Under the pieces are notes generated by a model. The model was not told where the DNA came from. It did not search any database and saw nothing but the letters and a program-made list of their open reading frames with translations. This document shows, piece after piece, positions 54,211 to 63,156 of a stretch of 64,000 nucleotides of DNA (positions within the stretch are counted from its first letter, which is position 1; each line of letters starts with the position of its first letter). The stretch comes from Flavobacterium sp. 1355. GTDB lineage: Bacteria; Bacteroidota; Bacteroidia; Flavobacteriales; Flavobacteriaceae. Where the stretch lies: positions 124,001 through 188,000 of the forward strand of contig NZ_JAFICC010000006.1 in the NCBI RefSeq assembly GCF_017833415.1. The letters run 5' to 3'. The position numbers and the translations under genes were made by a program.

Positions 54211-55219
54211 ATGAGAATTTCTTCTCGATAATTCCCAGAAAACGCTCTGCATAATCGTCTTTTCCTTCCCAGTTATTATAATCCGGCTTTACCATATTTT
54301 CTATAAAATCTAGTGCTTCACTGTAAGAGCCAAAAGTTAATAATTGATTTAAAACACGGCTGTAATCTTCTGTACTGTTCCCAAAAAGATTTTTGGTAAA
54401 AGCAATTCTGTCATTCAGATCAATATGAAAACCTTTTGCTAATTTTTCGTTTAACGGAACTGTCTTTGGTTTTGCCGATTCAAAAATTGTATCAACAGGA
54501 ACCTTTTTCTCATTAAGATCATTTATAGAGGATGATTTAGGGGGAACACTTTCAAAATCGTCTACTTTTACAAATTGAGCATCGACATAATTTACTCCCA
54601 AAATATCTTCAAAAGAAATATGTACAGCATCTGCTTTTGCAGGAGTTTCCACTTTTGGTTCTTCCTTTATTTCTTCCGTTTCTAATTCAAATGCAGGTTT
54701 AAAATCCGGAATCGGTTTCAAATCACTTGTTGTTCTAAACGAAAGTTCTTCTGCACTTTCTTTTTTCTCTTCTTCAATTGGCTCTTCTTTTTCTGTAGTA
54801 GTTGGTTGTGGCATCTCTTCTGCAAATGGTTCAGCAATAGTTTCTGCAACTGGTTCGGTAATTATTTCTTCGGGTGTTTCTTCAATAGCAACGGGATTCT
54901 CTTCAGCAACTTTCGGCTCCGAAACAGTTTCAGGCTCAATTACTGTTTTTTCAACTTCAACCGGAGTTATTTCGTCAGTTTCAATCTTAACCGGAACAAT
55001 TTCCTCTTTATCAAAAATGGTTTCAATTTTAGATTCTACTTCACCACGTCCGATGGTTGGTTTTACTTCGTCGAAATTTTCATCAACAAATTTCAGTACC
55101 GCCAGTTTTTCATATAATTTCTGTGTTTCAAGATACAATTGATTGATATCGGATTTATTTTTAAGTTTTAAAATTCGATGAGCAATGCTGATTAAATCGG
55201 CTTCCAATTTTTTTTTCAT
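54209..55219 (-). CDS. Acidic hypothetical protein
   Basis: 336 aa, no signal peptide. N-terminal helix (LEADLISIAHRILKLKNKSD, then QLYLETQKLYEKLAVL). A long Glu/Val/Pro-rich, probably disordered central region covers about 65-205. A folded C-terminal domain contains LNDRIAFTKNLFGNSTEDY and ends with NWEGKDDYAERFLGII. Flavobacterial members are known next to tdk; function unknown. Codon use is ordinary. Confidence 0.75.
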   Translation of the reverse strand: MKKKLEADLISIAHRILKLKNKSDINQLYLETQKLYEKLAVLKFVDENFDEVKPTIGRGEVESKIETIFDKEEIVPVKIETDEITPVEVEKTVIEPETVSEPKVAEENPVAIEETPEEIITEPVAETIAEPFAEEMPQPTTTEKEEPIEEEKKESAEELSFRTTSDLKPIPDFKPAFELETEEIKEEPKVETPAKADAVHISFEDILGVNYVDAQFVKVDDFESVPPKSSSINDLNEKKVPVDTIFESAKPKTVPLNEKLAKGFHIDLNDRIAFTKNLFGNSTEDYSRVLNQLLTFGSYSEALDFIENMVKPDYNNWEGKDDYAERFLGIIEKKFS

Positions 55220-55359
55220 AACTGTTGAAATTATAGTGAATACGGTGCTTTAGTATATTTGTGTTTTCGAATGTCTTAATTGTTGAAGTAAATTCGCGTA
55301 AATATTTTTTTATTTCTGTTAATAAGCGTTTGCGAATCTTCGATTTGATAAAATTTTTC

Positions 55360-55367
55360 TACTTTTG
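55360..55367 (+). promoter_or_regulatory. Possible -7 element for tdk
   Basis: TACTTTTG matches TAnnTTTG, 91 bp ahead of the tdk ATG. No -33 TTG at the usual distance. Confidence 0.4.
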
Positions 55368-55458
55368 AAAAAACGTAAAAACAGTAATTTTTTGCGTCAA
55401 ATTATTACTAGTACAAAGTAATAAAAACTATTCATCTTTAAAGGTAGAAAAATACAAA

Positions 55459-56049
55459 ATGTTTCTCGAAAATACAGTAAATCACAAAGAACAATTTGGT
55501 TGGATTGAAGTTATTTGTGGATCAATGTTTTCGGGTAAAACCGAGGAGTTAATCCGCAGATTAAAACGTGCTCAATTCGCCAAACAAAAAGTCGAAATTT
55601 TTAAGCCTGCTATTGATACCCGCTATCATGACGAAATGGTGATATCACACGATGCCAACGAAATTCGCTCAACACCAGTTCCTGCAGCTGCCAATATTGC
55701 TATTTTAGCACAAGGCTGCGATGTAATCGGAATTGATGAAGCCCAGTTTTTTGATGATGAAATTGTTACCGTTTGCAATGATTTGGCCAATCAGGGAATT
55801 CGTGTCATTGTTGCAGGTTTAGATATGGACTTTAAAGGAAATCCCTTTGGGCCAATGCCGGCACTAATGGCAACTGCAGAATATGTGACCAAAGTTCATG
55901 CTGTTTGCACAAGAACAGGAAACCTCGCCAATTATAGTTTTAGAAAAACCGATAATGACAAATTGGTTATGCTTGGTGAAACCGAAGAATATGAGCCGTT
56001 GAGCCGTGCTGCATATTATAATGCGATGAAAAAAAATCAGGAAAAGTAA
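55459..56049 (+). CDS. tdk: Thymidine kinase (type II)
   Basis: 196 aa. Walker [16 protein letters not shown], then [10 protein letters not shown] with catalytic Glu, and lasso-like region [16 protein letters not shown]. The usual four zinc Cys are largely lost: only one Cys remains in that segment, and the C-terminal CxxC is absent ([11 protein letters not shown]). This form is common in Bacteroidota. It salvages thymidine to dTMP. Confidence 0.94.
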   Translation: MFLENTVNHKEQFGWIEVICGSMFSGKTEELIRRLKRAQFAKQKVEIFKPAIDTRYHDEMVISHDANEIRSTPVPAAANIAILAQGCDVIGIDEAQFFDDEIVTVCNDLANQGIRVIVAGLDMDFKGNPFGPMPALMATAEYVTKVHAVCTRTGNLANYSFRKTDNDKLVMLGETEEYEPLSRAAYYNAMKKNQEK

Positions 56050-56092
56050 TTTCCATTTAATTTCTAAATAATAGTTTTAGCTAAAATTTATC

Positions 56093-56530
56093 ATGCAGGA
56101 AAAAAAAAGTAAAAGAAAACAGAATATTTGGTTATTAGTTACAATTGGGGCCGCATTGATTTTAGTTGGATTTATTCAATTTTATTTTTACAAAAATTTA
56201 GATGAGGTAAATTCTGAAATAACAGAATTAGTCGATAAATATAATAAAAACTGTCCTTTGACTATTCAGGAAGGAATTCGTTTAGACAGTGTAAGTTTGC
56301 CCGAAAAACAAGTTGCTCAGTATAATCTGACTTTAGTGAATGTAGTAAAAGAAACTGCTGAAGTTGATGTAATAAAGCAGGAAATAGAAAAAAGTCTGAT
56401 AAGTACAGCAAAAGCGAATCCCGGGCTGCAGGTTTTTAGAGATAATGATTTTACTTTGGTTTACAGTTATAATGACAAAAAGAAAGTTTTTTTGTTTAAA
56501 GTAACAATTATGCCAGATCAGTATAAATAA
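56093..56530 (+). CDS. Single-pass membrane protein of unknown function
   Basis: 145 aa. Basic N-terminus (MQEKKSKRKQN), one transmembrane helix (about 12-32), then an extracytoplasmic domain. Segments CPLTIQEGIRLDSVSLPEKQVAQYNLTLV are alternating strands. Follows tdk by 43 bp. Not recognised further. Confidence 0.7.
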   Translation: MQEKKSKRKQNIWLLVTIGAALILVGFIQFYFYKNLDEVNSEITELVDKYNKNCPLTIQEGIRLDSVSLPEKQVAQYNLTLVNVVKETAEVDVIKQEIEKSLISTAKANPGLQVFRDNDFTLVYSYNDKKKVFLFKVTIMPDQYK

Positions 56531-56550
56531 TTAGAAGATTCTATACATAA

Positions 56551-56582
56551 AAACCCGACAAGTTTAAAAATTTGTCGGGTTT
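56551..56582 (+). terminator. ACCCGACA-type hairpin
   Basis: AACCCGACAA (56552-56561) / TTGTCGGGTT (56572-56581), followed by a modest T-rich tail. It follows the small membrane protein gene by 20 bp. Same family as 28894-28928. Confidence 0.7.
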
Positions 56583-56602
56583 GTTGTTTGTAGTCAAGGC
56601 AT

Positions 56603-56639
56603 AAAAAAACCTAACAGATTTTCAAAACCTGTTAGGTTT
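56603..56639 (-). terminator. Terminator of rpoN (ACCTAACAG-type)
   Basis: AAACCTAACAG (56607-56617) / CTGTTAGGTTT (56629-56639), 11-nt loop. On the minus strand a T run follows, 44 bp past the rpoN stop. Confidence 0.85.
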
Positions 56640-56682
56640 GCTATTAGATATAAATAAACTTATTAGTCACAAAAAATAAAAA

Positions 56683-58143
56683 TTAAATCTTCTTTCTCAT
56701 TCTTGCCACCGGAATGTCTAGCTGCTCTCTGTATTTAGCAATAGTCCTTCTGGCAATCGGATATCCTTTTTCTTTTAAGATTTCGGCCAACTGATCGTCC
56801 GGAAGCGGTTTTCTTTTATCTTCTTCTTCAATAGTATTCTTAAGAATCTTTTTGATTTCTAAAGTCGAAACATCTTCTCCCTGATCATTTTTCATGGCTT
56901 CAGAGAAGAATTCTTTAATCAGTTTTGTTCCGTATGGCGTTTCAACATATTTGCTGTTGGCAACACGTGAAATAGTCGAAATATCCAAACCAACCATATC
57001 AGCAATGTCTTTTAAGATCATTGGTTTTAGCTTGGTTTCGTCGCCGTCTAAGAAAAATTCTTCCTGATAATGCATAATCGCATTCATTGTTACAAAAAGT
57101 GTTTCCTGACGCTGTCTTATCGCATCGATAAACCACTTTGCCGAATCCAGTTTTTGCTTTATAAACTGAACAGCATCTTTTTGTGCTGTCGATTTATCGC
57201 GAGAATCCTTATACGTTTGCATCATTTCCTGATAATCTTTAGAAACGTGCAGGGAAGGAGCATTTCTTCCGTTTAAAGTCAGTTCCAATTCGCCATCTAC
57301 AATTCTGATCGCAAAATCCGGAACCACATTTTCTGTTACTTTATTGTTTCCCGTATAAGAGCCGCCTGGTTTTGGGTTTAGTCTTTCGATTTCATGAATC
57401 GCTTTTTTAAGCTGTTCGTTCGAAACCGCATATTTCTGTAAAAGTTTATCGTAATGTTTTTTCGTAAAAGCATCAAACTGGTTTTCGATAATATCAATCG
57501 CAAGATCAACATATTCGGTCGGTGTTTTGTGCTTTAACTGCAACAACAAACATTCCTGCAAATCGCGCGCTCCAACTCCCGAAGGTTCCAGTTCGTGAAT
57601 GACATGAAGCATTTTTTCGACCATCTCTTCGTTAGTATAAATACCCTGAGTAAAAGCCATGTCGTCTACAATATCCGGAACGCTTCTGCGGATATAACCC
57701 ATGTCGTCAATACTTCCGACAAGGAATTCGGCGATTTCGCGTTCTTCATCATTCAGAATGAAAGTATTCAGCTGATTAATTAAATCCTGATGAAAACTTA
57801 TCGGAGAAGCAAAAGGAGTTTCACGCTCTTCTTCATCTCCGTAATTATTAACCTGTGTTTTGTAATCAGGAGTATCGTCGTCGCTTAAATATTCATCAAT
57901 ATTAATATCGTCTGCTTCAATTCTGTCCGATTCTGCATCATCATAATCATCGTAATCTTCATTTGCAAATTCATCTGCTTCGTATTCATCTTCTTTTCCA
58001 GCTTCAAGAGCCGGATTTTCGTTCATTTCTTCTAATAAACGTTGCTCAAAAGCTTGCGTAGGCAATTGAATTAGCTTCATCAGCTGAATTTGCTGTGGAG
58101 ATAATTTTTGTGATAATTTTAAATTTAAAAATTGCTTTAGCAT
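56683..58143 (-). CDS. rpoN: RNA polymerase sigma-54 factor
   Basis: 486 aa. N-terminal activator-interacting region (LSQKLSPQQIQLMKLIQL), acidic region about 50-95, then core-binding and DNA-binding parts. RpoN box ARRTIAKYRE at 464-473, plus an upstream helix-turn-helix (LKDIADMVGLDISTISRVAN). It is the factor that the NtrC-type regulator at 30.9 kb would need. The gene is transcribed leftward with its own terminator; asnS lies upstream, separated by an inverted repeat. Confidence 0.96.
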   Translation of the reverse strand: MLKQFLNLKLSQKLSPQQIQLMKLIQLPTQAFEQRLLEEMNENPALEAGKEDEYEADEFANEDYDDYDDAESDRIEADDINIDEYLSDDDTPDYKTQVNNYGDEEERETPFASPISFHQDLINQLNTFILNDEEREIAEFLVGSIDDMGYIRRSVPDIVDDMAFTQGIYTNEEMVEKMLHVIHELEPSGVGARDLQECLLLQLKHKTPTEYVDLAIDIIENQFDAFTKKHYDKLLQKYAVSNEQLKKAIHEIERLNPKPGGSYTGNNKVTENVVPDFAIRIVDGELELTLNGRNAPSLHVSKDYQEMMQTYKDSRDKSTAQKDAVQFIKQKLDSAKWFIDAIRQRQETLFVTMNAIMHYQEEFFLDGDETKLKPMILKDIADMVGLDISTISRVANSKYVETPYGTKLIKEFFSEAMKNDQGEDVSTLEIKKILKNTIEEEDKRKPLPDDQLAEILKEKGYPIARRTIAKYREQLDIPVARMRKKI

Positions 58144-58158
58144 TTATTTTTGTTAAAA

Positions 58159-58220
58159 GTTTCAAGTTTCAGGTTTCAGGTTGCGGAACGTCCAACAACC
58201 TGAAACTTGAAACCTGAAAC
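58159..58220. repeat. GTTTCAGGTTTC inverted repeat
   Basis: 25-nt arms (58159-58183 / 58196-58220) matching at 23 of 25 bases, internally built from GTTTCA(A/G) repeats. Confidence 0.75.
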
Positions 58221-58240
58221 AAATTTACTATTTATTAAAA

Positions 58241-58278
58241 CTTAGAGTCTTAGTACCTCAGTATCTTAGAACCTTAGA
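58241..58278. repeat. CTTAG tandem repeat (reverse of 39803-39846)
   Basis: CTTAGAGT CTTAGTACC TCAGTAT CTTAGAAC CTTAGATT, the reverse complement of the CTAAGRT pattern at 39.8 kb; ends at the asnS stop. Confidence 0.65.
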
Positions 58279-59724
58279 TTAAAACTCCGCACTTCCAGGA
58301 GTTCTCGGGAAAGGAATTACGTCTCTAATGTTTGTCATTCCGGTTACAAACAATACCAAACGCTCAAAACCTAAACCAAAACCGGCGTGAGTCGCAGAAC
58401 CAAATCTTCTGGTGTCTAAATACCAGTATAATTCTTCTTCGTCGATGTTTAACGCTTTCATTTTCTCCACCAGAACATCGTAACGCTCTTCTCTTTCAGA
58501 ACCACCAACAATTTCTCCAATTCCGGGGAAAAGGATATCCATGGCACGAACCGTTTCTCTTCCAGGTTCTGTGTTGTCATTCAAACGCATGTAAAACGCT
58601 TTAATGTTTGCCGGATAATCGTATAAAATTACCGGACATTTAAAGTGTTTTTCAACTAAATAACGCTCGTGTTCAGATTGTAAATCAGCTCCCCATTCTT
58701 CAATGATATAACTGAATTTTTTCTTTTTATTTGGAGTTGAATCTCTTAAAATATCAATCGCTTCTGTATAAGAAACACGTTTGAAGTTGTTCTCCAAAAC
58801 GAAATTCAATTTCTCTAACAAACTCATTTCACTTCTTTCTGCCTGAGGTTTTGATTTTTCTTCTTCTAAAAGTCTTCCTTCTAAAAATTTCAAATCATCC
58901 TGACAATTGTCTAAAGCATATTTAATTACATACTGAATAAAATCTTCAGCCAAATCCATATTGTCATCCAAATCGTTGAAAGCAACTTCCGGCTCAATCA
59001 TCCAAAACTCAGCAAGGTGACGGGAAGTATTTGAATTTTCTGCTCTAAAAGTGGGCCCAAAAGTATAAATCTGTCCCAAAGCCATTGCAAAAGTTTCTCC
59101 TTCTAATTGTCCCGAAACGGTTAAGTTCGTATGTTTTCCGAAGAAATCTTTTTTGAAATCAATGTTTCCTTCTTCATTTTTTGGTAAATTATCTAGTGGA
59201 AGTGAAGTTACCTGAAACATTTCGCCGGCACCTTCAGCATCAGCTCCCGTAATAATTGGCGTGTTTACATACACAAAACCTTTTTGTTGGAAATAGTTGT
59301 GAACCGCAAAAGACAATACCGAACGCACACGCATAATTGCTCCAAAAGCATTTGTACGTACACGTAAATGTGCATTTTCACGTAAAAATTCCAAAGAGTG
59401 TTTTTTAGGCTGCATTGGGAATTTCTCCGCATCAGAATCTCCAAGAATTTCCAGTTTAGTAACCTGAATTTCGTATTTCTGCCCCGCACCTTTACTTTCA
59501 ACCAAAGTTCCAATTACAGAAACCGCAGCTCCGGTAGTGATTCTTTTTAAAGTCTCTTCCGGTGTATTTTCAAAATCAACAACACATTGTATATTATTAA
59601 TGGTAGAACCGTCATTAAGCGCGATGAACTGATTATTTCTAAAAGTTCTCACCCATCCTTTTGCATTCACTTCCTGTAGCGTCGTAGTACTGTTTAATAA
59701 GTCTTTAACCTTTGTGTGTCTCAT
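58279..59724 (-). CDS. asnS: Asparagine-tRNA ligase
   Basis: 481 aa, class IIb synthetase. N-terminal OB-fold anticodon-binding domain ([18 protein letters not shown]). Motif 2 [21 protein letters not shown] and motif 3 [26 protein letters not shown]-terminus is typical of AsnRS. Essential for Asn-tRNA charging. Leftward, its terminator is not obvious. Confidence 0.97.
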   Translation of the reverse strand: MRHTKVKDLLNSTTTLQEVNAKGWVRTFRNNQFIALNDGSTINNIQCVVDFENTPEETLKRITTGAAVSVIGTLVESKGAGQKYEIQVTKLEILGDSDAEKFPMQPKKHSLEFLRENAHLRVRTNAFGAIMRVRSVLSFAVHNYFQQKGFVYVNTPIITGADAEGAGEMFQVTSLPLDNLPKNEEGNIDFKKDFFGKHTNLTVSGQLEGETFAMALGQIYTFGPTFRAENSNTSRHLAEFWMIEPEVAFNDLDDNMDLAEDFIQYVIKYALDNCQDDLKFLEGRLLEEEKSKPQAERSEMSLLEKLNFVLENNFKRVSYTEAIDILRDSTPNKKKKFSYIIEEWGADLQSEHERYLVEKHFKCPVILYDYPANIKAFYMRLNDNTEPGRETVRAMDILFPGIGEIVGGSEREERYDVLVEKMKALNIDEEELYWYLDTRRFGSATHAGFGLGFERLVLFVTGMTNIRDVIPFPRTPGSAEF

Positions 59725-59823
59725 TTTAATTTTAGATTTTAGATTTCTGATTTTAGATTAAAATAGAATCAGTGTTTTATATCGAATTGCAAATATAAAC
59801 GATAATAATTAATTTTTGAAGCT

Positions 59824-59899
59824 GTTCCTGCTATCCGCTATATCTTTTTCTTGCTAAAGGAGCAAGAAAAAGGATACCGCTCCTATCAGGGCTAGGGCA
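59824..59899. repeat. Dispersed structured element, copy B
   Basis: In reverse orientation to copy A (42781). Minus strand: TAGCCCTGAT...GCGGTATCC, hairpin with arms CTTTTTCTTGC / GCAAGAAAAAG (stem 59841-59854 with 59862-59876), GATATAGCGGATAGCAGGA. Flanks align with copy A at most positions; the stem sequence does not. Confidence 0.75.
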
Positions 59900-59929
59900 G
59901 TCGATGTTATAAGATGCTTTCTAGGGCAG

Positions 59930-60032
59930 TTGTCATTCTGAGGAACGAGGAATCGCACTATTAATTTCGTAAAGAAAGACGCCAATCATTGTCGAGTTTC
60001 GAGTGAGATTCCTCGTTCCTCGGAATGACAAA
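59930..60032. repeat. Inverted repeat TTGTCATTC-GAGGAACGAGG
   Basis: Left arm 59930-59954 and right arm 60007-60032 are reverse complements at 24 of 25 bases (TTGTCATTC(T/C)GAGGAACG and onward), separated by 52 bp of unrelated sequence. Looks like a MITE-like or REP-like element; no coding capacity. Confidence 0.8.
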
Positions 60033-60084
60033 CTTTGTGTTAACCTTTGTCAAAGTTTCCAACTTTTACAAGGTTATGAGTCAA

Positions 60085-60118
60085 TTCGTGCTAATTCGTG
60101 AAATTCGTGGCAGAAACT
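60085..60118. repeat. CACGAATT-family repeat (partial)
   Basis: GTGCTAATTCGTGAAATTCGTGGC is the same type as the right arm of 53320-53376. Confidence 0.6.
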
Positions 60119-62485
60119 TTATTTCTCTAAATTCTCCAATTCCTCTTTCTTAGTTTTCTTCTTCTCAAAAGTCATAACCAGCGAAGGCAATACAACTAAG
60201 TTAGCAAACATCGCAAAAGCCAGAGTACAGGAAATTAATCCTCCCAATGCAATTGTACCGCTAAAACTAGATAACGTAAAAGTGGCAAAACCTAAGATCA
60301 AAACTACAGAAGTATAAAAAGTACTAATTCCGGTTTCTCTTAAAGCACTAAAAACAGATTTTTTCACTTTTCCACCACTTTGCAGCAAGTCATGACGGTA
60401 TTTTGCCATAAACTGAATCGCATTATCAACCGAAATTCCGAAGGCAATACTAAACACCAAAATTGTAGAAGGTTTCAATGGAATTCCAAAATAACCCATT
60501 AAACCGGATGTAATACAAAGCGGTAAAACATTTGTAATGACAGAAGCCAAAACCATTTTGAATGATCGGAATAAATATAGCATCAGAACTGCAATTGTTA
60601 GAATTGCAAAAATCAATGACTCAATTAAATTGTCAACCAAATACGAAGTTCCTTTCTGGAAAACCAATGCTTTTCCGGTAACGGTAACTTCATAACGATC
60701 TGAAGGAAAAATTTCATCAATTTTTTTGTGAAGCTTTTTCTCCACTTTCGCCATTTCATCCGTACCAATATCTTTCATGAAAGTCGTGATTCTGGCATAT
60801 TGTCCGGTCGAATCAACATACGCTTTCATTAAATTTTCTTTACTGTTTTTGGTTGCGTTTTTAGCATAACTCAAAATAAAAGTCTGCTCTTGTGAAGTCG
60901 GCAATTGATAATATTCCGGATTTCCGTTGTAGAAAGCCTGTTTAGAATATTTTACCAGATTTACAACCGAAACTGGTTTTGCCAATTCCGGCATTTCAGA
61001 AATTGTATTTTGCAGTTCATCCATTTTACGAATTGTCGAAGCCTTCATAACACCTTTTTTCTTTTTGGTGTCGATCATGATTTCTAATGGCATAACCCCG
61101 TTGAATTCTTTTTCGTAAAATAAAATATCTTTAAAGAAAGAAGCACTTTTTGGCATTTCACCAATCAAACTTCCTGAAACTTTCATTTGCAAAACTCCAA
61201 TGACACTAAAAACCAAAAGCAAACCGTAAATAATATAAACGTATTTGCGTTTTGTTTTTACCAGATTTTCAACCACATTCAACAAAGTCGAAATATACGT
61301 TTTAGTCAAATGGTATAAATGTTTTTCCTTTGGCAACGGCATAAAACTGTAAATAATCGGCACAATAAAGAGTGTCAGTAAATAAACCGAAATCACATTT
61401 ATTGAAGTCACCAGACCAAATTCAAAAAGCAAATCGTTTCCGGTAATCATAAACGTTGCAAAACCAATCGCCGTGGTTAAATTTGTCATTAAGGTCGCAA
61501 CCCCAATCTTTGAAATAACACGTTGTAAAGCTTTTGCCTGATTTTTATGCAGTTTAATTTCCTGCTGGTATTTGTTAATCAGGAAAATACAGTTTGTAAT
61601 ACCAATTACAATAATTAATGGTGGAATGATTGCCGTTAAAATCGTGATTTTATACCCAAATAAGCCAAGCGTTCCAAACGACCAGATTACACCAACTATT
61701 AAAATACAAATCGAAATAAAAGTTGCTCTGAACGAACGGAAAAAGAAAAAGAAAATCAAAGAAACCGTAAATAAAGCTGCACCAATAAAAAGACCAATTT
61801 CGCCTTTCATATCGGCTGCATTAATCGTTCGGATATAGGGCATTCCCGAAACTTTAAGATCAATTCCGGTTGTTTTTTCAAATTTATCGATTTTCGGAAC
61901 TAAATTCTCCAGAATAAAAGTCTTTCTTTCTGCCGTGTTGACCAGCTTTTTATTGATATAAATCGCAGAACGGACACTTCCGCTTTCTTTATTGAATAAA
62001 AGTCCTTCGTAAAAAGGCAAATTATGAAATAAATCGTATTGAACGCTTTTTAAATAAGCAGGATCAAGTGTTTTGCTCTGGTCAATAAACGGAGTTAAAA
62101 CGAATTTTTCGTTAACCGTATCTTTTTCAAGCTTTTTTAAATCATTTAAGGAAACAACCAAATCAACTTCTTTCGATTTTTTTAAGCCGGTCATCAATTC
62201 ATTCCAGGCGGCATAATTTTTTGGAGTAAAGAATTTAGGATCTTTAAAACCAATAACCACCAGATTTCCTTCTTCACCAAACTTATCAAGGAATTTTTGA
62301 TATTCTTTATTTGCAATATGATCTTTAGGAAGCAAATTTGCTTCGGTGTAAGTCATAGCAAGGTTTCTCCATTGCAAAGCAAGGAAGATTGTTAAAAGAG
62401 AAAGGACAACTAAAATGGTTATTCTGTTTTTAAGTATGATTCGGGCCAATTTTTCCCAAAATCCAACTTGAATAGCGTTTTTCAT
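60119..62485 (-). CDS. RND/MMPL-superfamily exporter
   Basis: 788 aa with about 12 transmembrane helices in two repeats and large extracytoplasmic loops. Repeat signatures: GVIWSFGTLGLFGYKITILTA in the first and IPLKPSTILVFSIAFGISVDNAIQFMAKYRHD in the second (the Asp of the TM4/TM10 proton relay appears as GISVDNA). Length and layout fit the HpnN/MmpL-like group of RND proteins that export lipids or hydrophobic molecules. Substrate unknown. No membrane-fusion partner is adjacent. Confidence 0.85.
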   Translation of the reverse strand: MKNAIQVGFWEKLARIILKNRITILVVLSLLTIFLALQWRNLAMTYTEANLLPKDHIANKEYQKFLDKFGEEGNLVVIGFKDPKFFTPKNYAAWNELMTGLKKSKEVDLVVSLNDLKKLEKDTVNEKFVLTPFIDQSKTLDPAYLKSVQYDLFHNLPFYEGLLFNKESGSVRSAIYINKKLVNTAERKTFILENLVPKIDKFEKTTGIDLKVSGMPYIRTINAADMKGEIGLFIGAALFTVSLIFFFFFRSFRATFISICILIVGVIWSFGTLGLFGYKITILTAIIPPLIIVIGITNCIFLINKYQQEIKLHKNQAKALQRVISKIGVATLMTNLTTAIGFATFMITGNDLLFEFGLVTSINVISVYLLTLFIVPIIYSFMPLPKEKHLYHLTKTYISTLLNVVENLVKTKRKYVYIIYGLLLVFSVIGVLQMKVSGSLIGEMPKSASFFKDILFYEKEFNGVMPLEIMIDTKKKKGVMKASTIRKMDELQNTISEMPELAKPVSVVNLVKYSKQAFYNGNPEYYQLPTSQEQTFILSYAKNATKNSKENLMKAYVDSTGQYARITTFMKDIGTDEMAKVEKKLHKKIDEIFPSDRYEVTVTGKALVFQKGTSYLVDNLIESLIFAILTIAVLMLYLFRSFKMVLASVITNVLPLCITSGLMGYFGIPLKPSTILVFSIAFGISVDNAIQFMAKYRHDLLQSGGKVKKSVFSALRETGISTFYTSVVLILGFATFTLSSFSGTIALGGLISCTLAFAMFANLVVLPSLVMTFEKKKTKKEELENLEK

Positions 62486-62607
62486 AAATTCTTTAAAAAT
62501 GGATGCAAATGTAGTGAAAAGTGCTCAAAATCATAAACAATCCATTGTATTTTACTTAATGTTAACACAAATCGGCACGTGTAGTATTTGTGATAAATTT
62601 CTTTCTT

Positions 62608-62641
62608 TTTGCTGTTTAGTCATTAGGTTTTCTCATATTTG
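62608..62641 (+). promoter_or_regulatory. Possible promoter of the SMR gene
   Basis: TTTG (62608-62611), 22-bp gap, CATATTTG (62634-62641, one mismatch), 25 bp ahead of the ATG. Confidence 0.4.
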
Positions 62642-62666
62642 CAGTTAATTTAAAAATGAAAAGAAA

Positions 62667-62996
62667 ATGAACTGGATTTTATTGATTATTGCCGGACTAT
62701 TTGAAGTTGGTTTTGCATCGTGTCTGGGAAAAGCAAAAGAAACAACAGGAATTATTTCAACCTATTGGATGGTTGGTTTTTTTGTATGTCTTTCAATCAG
62801 TATGATTTTATTGTATAAGGCGACTCAGGTTTTGCCAATTGGGACTGCGTACGCAGTTTGGACCGGAATTGGAGCGGTAGGAACTGTTTTAGTTGGTGTT
62901 TTGGTTTTTAAGGAACCGGCAACTTTCTGGAGAATCTTTTTTCTTTCAACATTAATCGCTTCAATTATTGGCTTGAAATTCGTTTCAAGCCATTAA
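62667..62996 (+). CDS. SMR-family exporter (SugE/Gdx-like)
   Basis: 109 aa, four transmembrane helices. The conserved membrane Glu13 is in AGLFEVGFA. LPIGTAYAVWTGIGAVGTV is the SMR signature and is closer to the SugE/Gdx (guanidinium) subgroup than to EmrE. I see no guanidine riboswitch upstream, so the substrate stays open. Confidence 0.88.
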   Translation: MNWILLIIAGLFEVGFASCLGKAKETTGIISTYWMVGFFVCLSISMILLYKATQVLPIGTAYAVWTGIGAVGTVLVGVLVFKEPATFWRIFFLSTLIASIIGLKFVSSH

Positions 62997-63004
62997 ATAA
63001 ATAT

Positions 63005-63142
63005 GCCACAGATTTCACAGATTAAAAAGATTAAAAAATCTCTGAAATCATTTTAATCTGTGGCAAAAAAATTCACGCAGATTTTGCAGATTTAATAAAA
63101 ATAAATTCGTGCGCATTCGTGAAATTAGTGGCAAAAAACTTT
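63005..63142. repeat. CACAGATT/CACGAATT inverted repeats
   Basis: Arms GCCACAGATT (63005-63014) and AATCTGTGGC (63055-63064), inner arms GATTTCACAGATT / AATCTCTGAAATC (63011-63023, 63037-63049). A second copy follows (63071-63142) built on TTCACGCAGATT and ATTCGTGAAATTAGTGGC. Confidence 0.75.
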
Positions 63143-63156
63143 AAACATCACAAACA

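Larger units (their letters stand above)
59725..60118. other. Repeat-filled intergenic region between asnS and the RND gene
   Basis: 394 bp holding, in order, TTTTAGATT repeats, structured element B (59824-59899), a long inverted repeat (59930-60032) and a CACGAATT-family repeat (60085-60118). No gene was seen. Confidence 0.75.

Noticed and set aside
62486..62666. Guanidine riboswitch upstream of the SMR gene
   Set aside because: No paired ACGR-loop hairpins of the guanidine-II type or other recognisable guanidine motif were seen.
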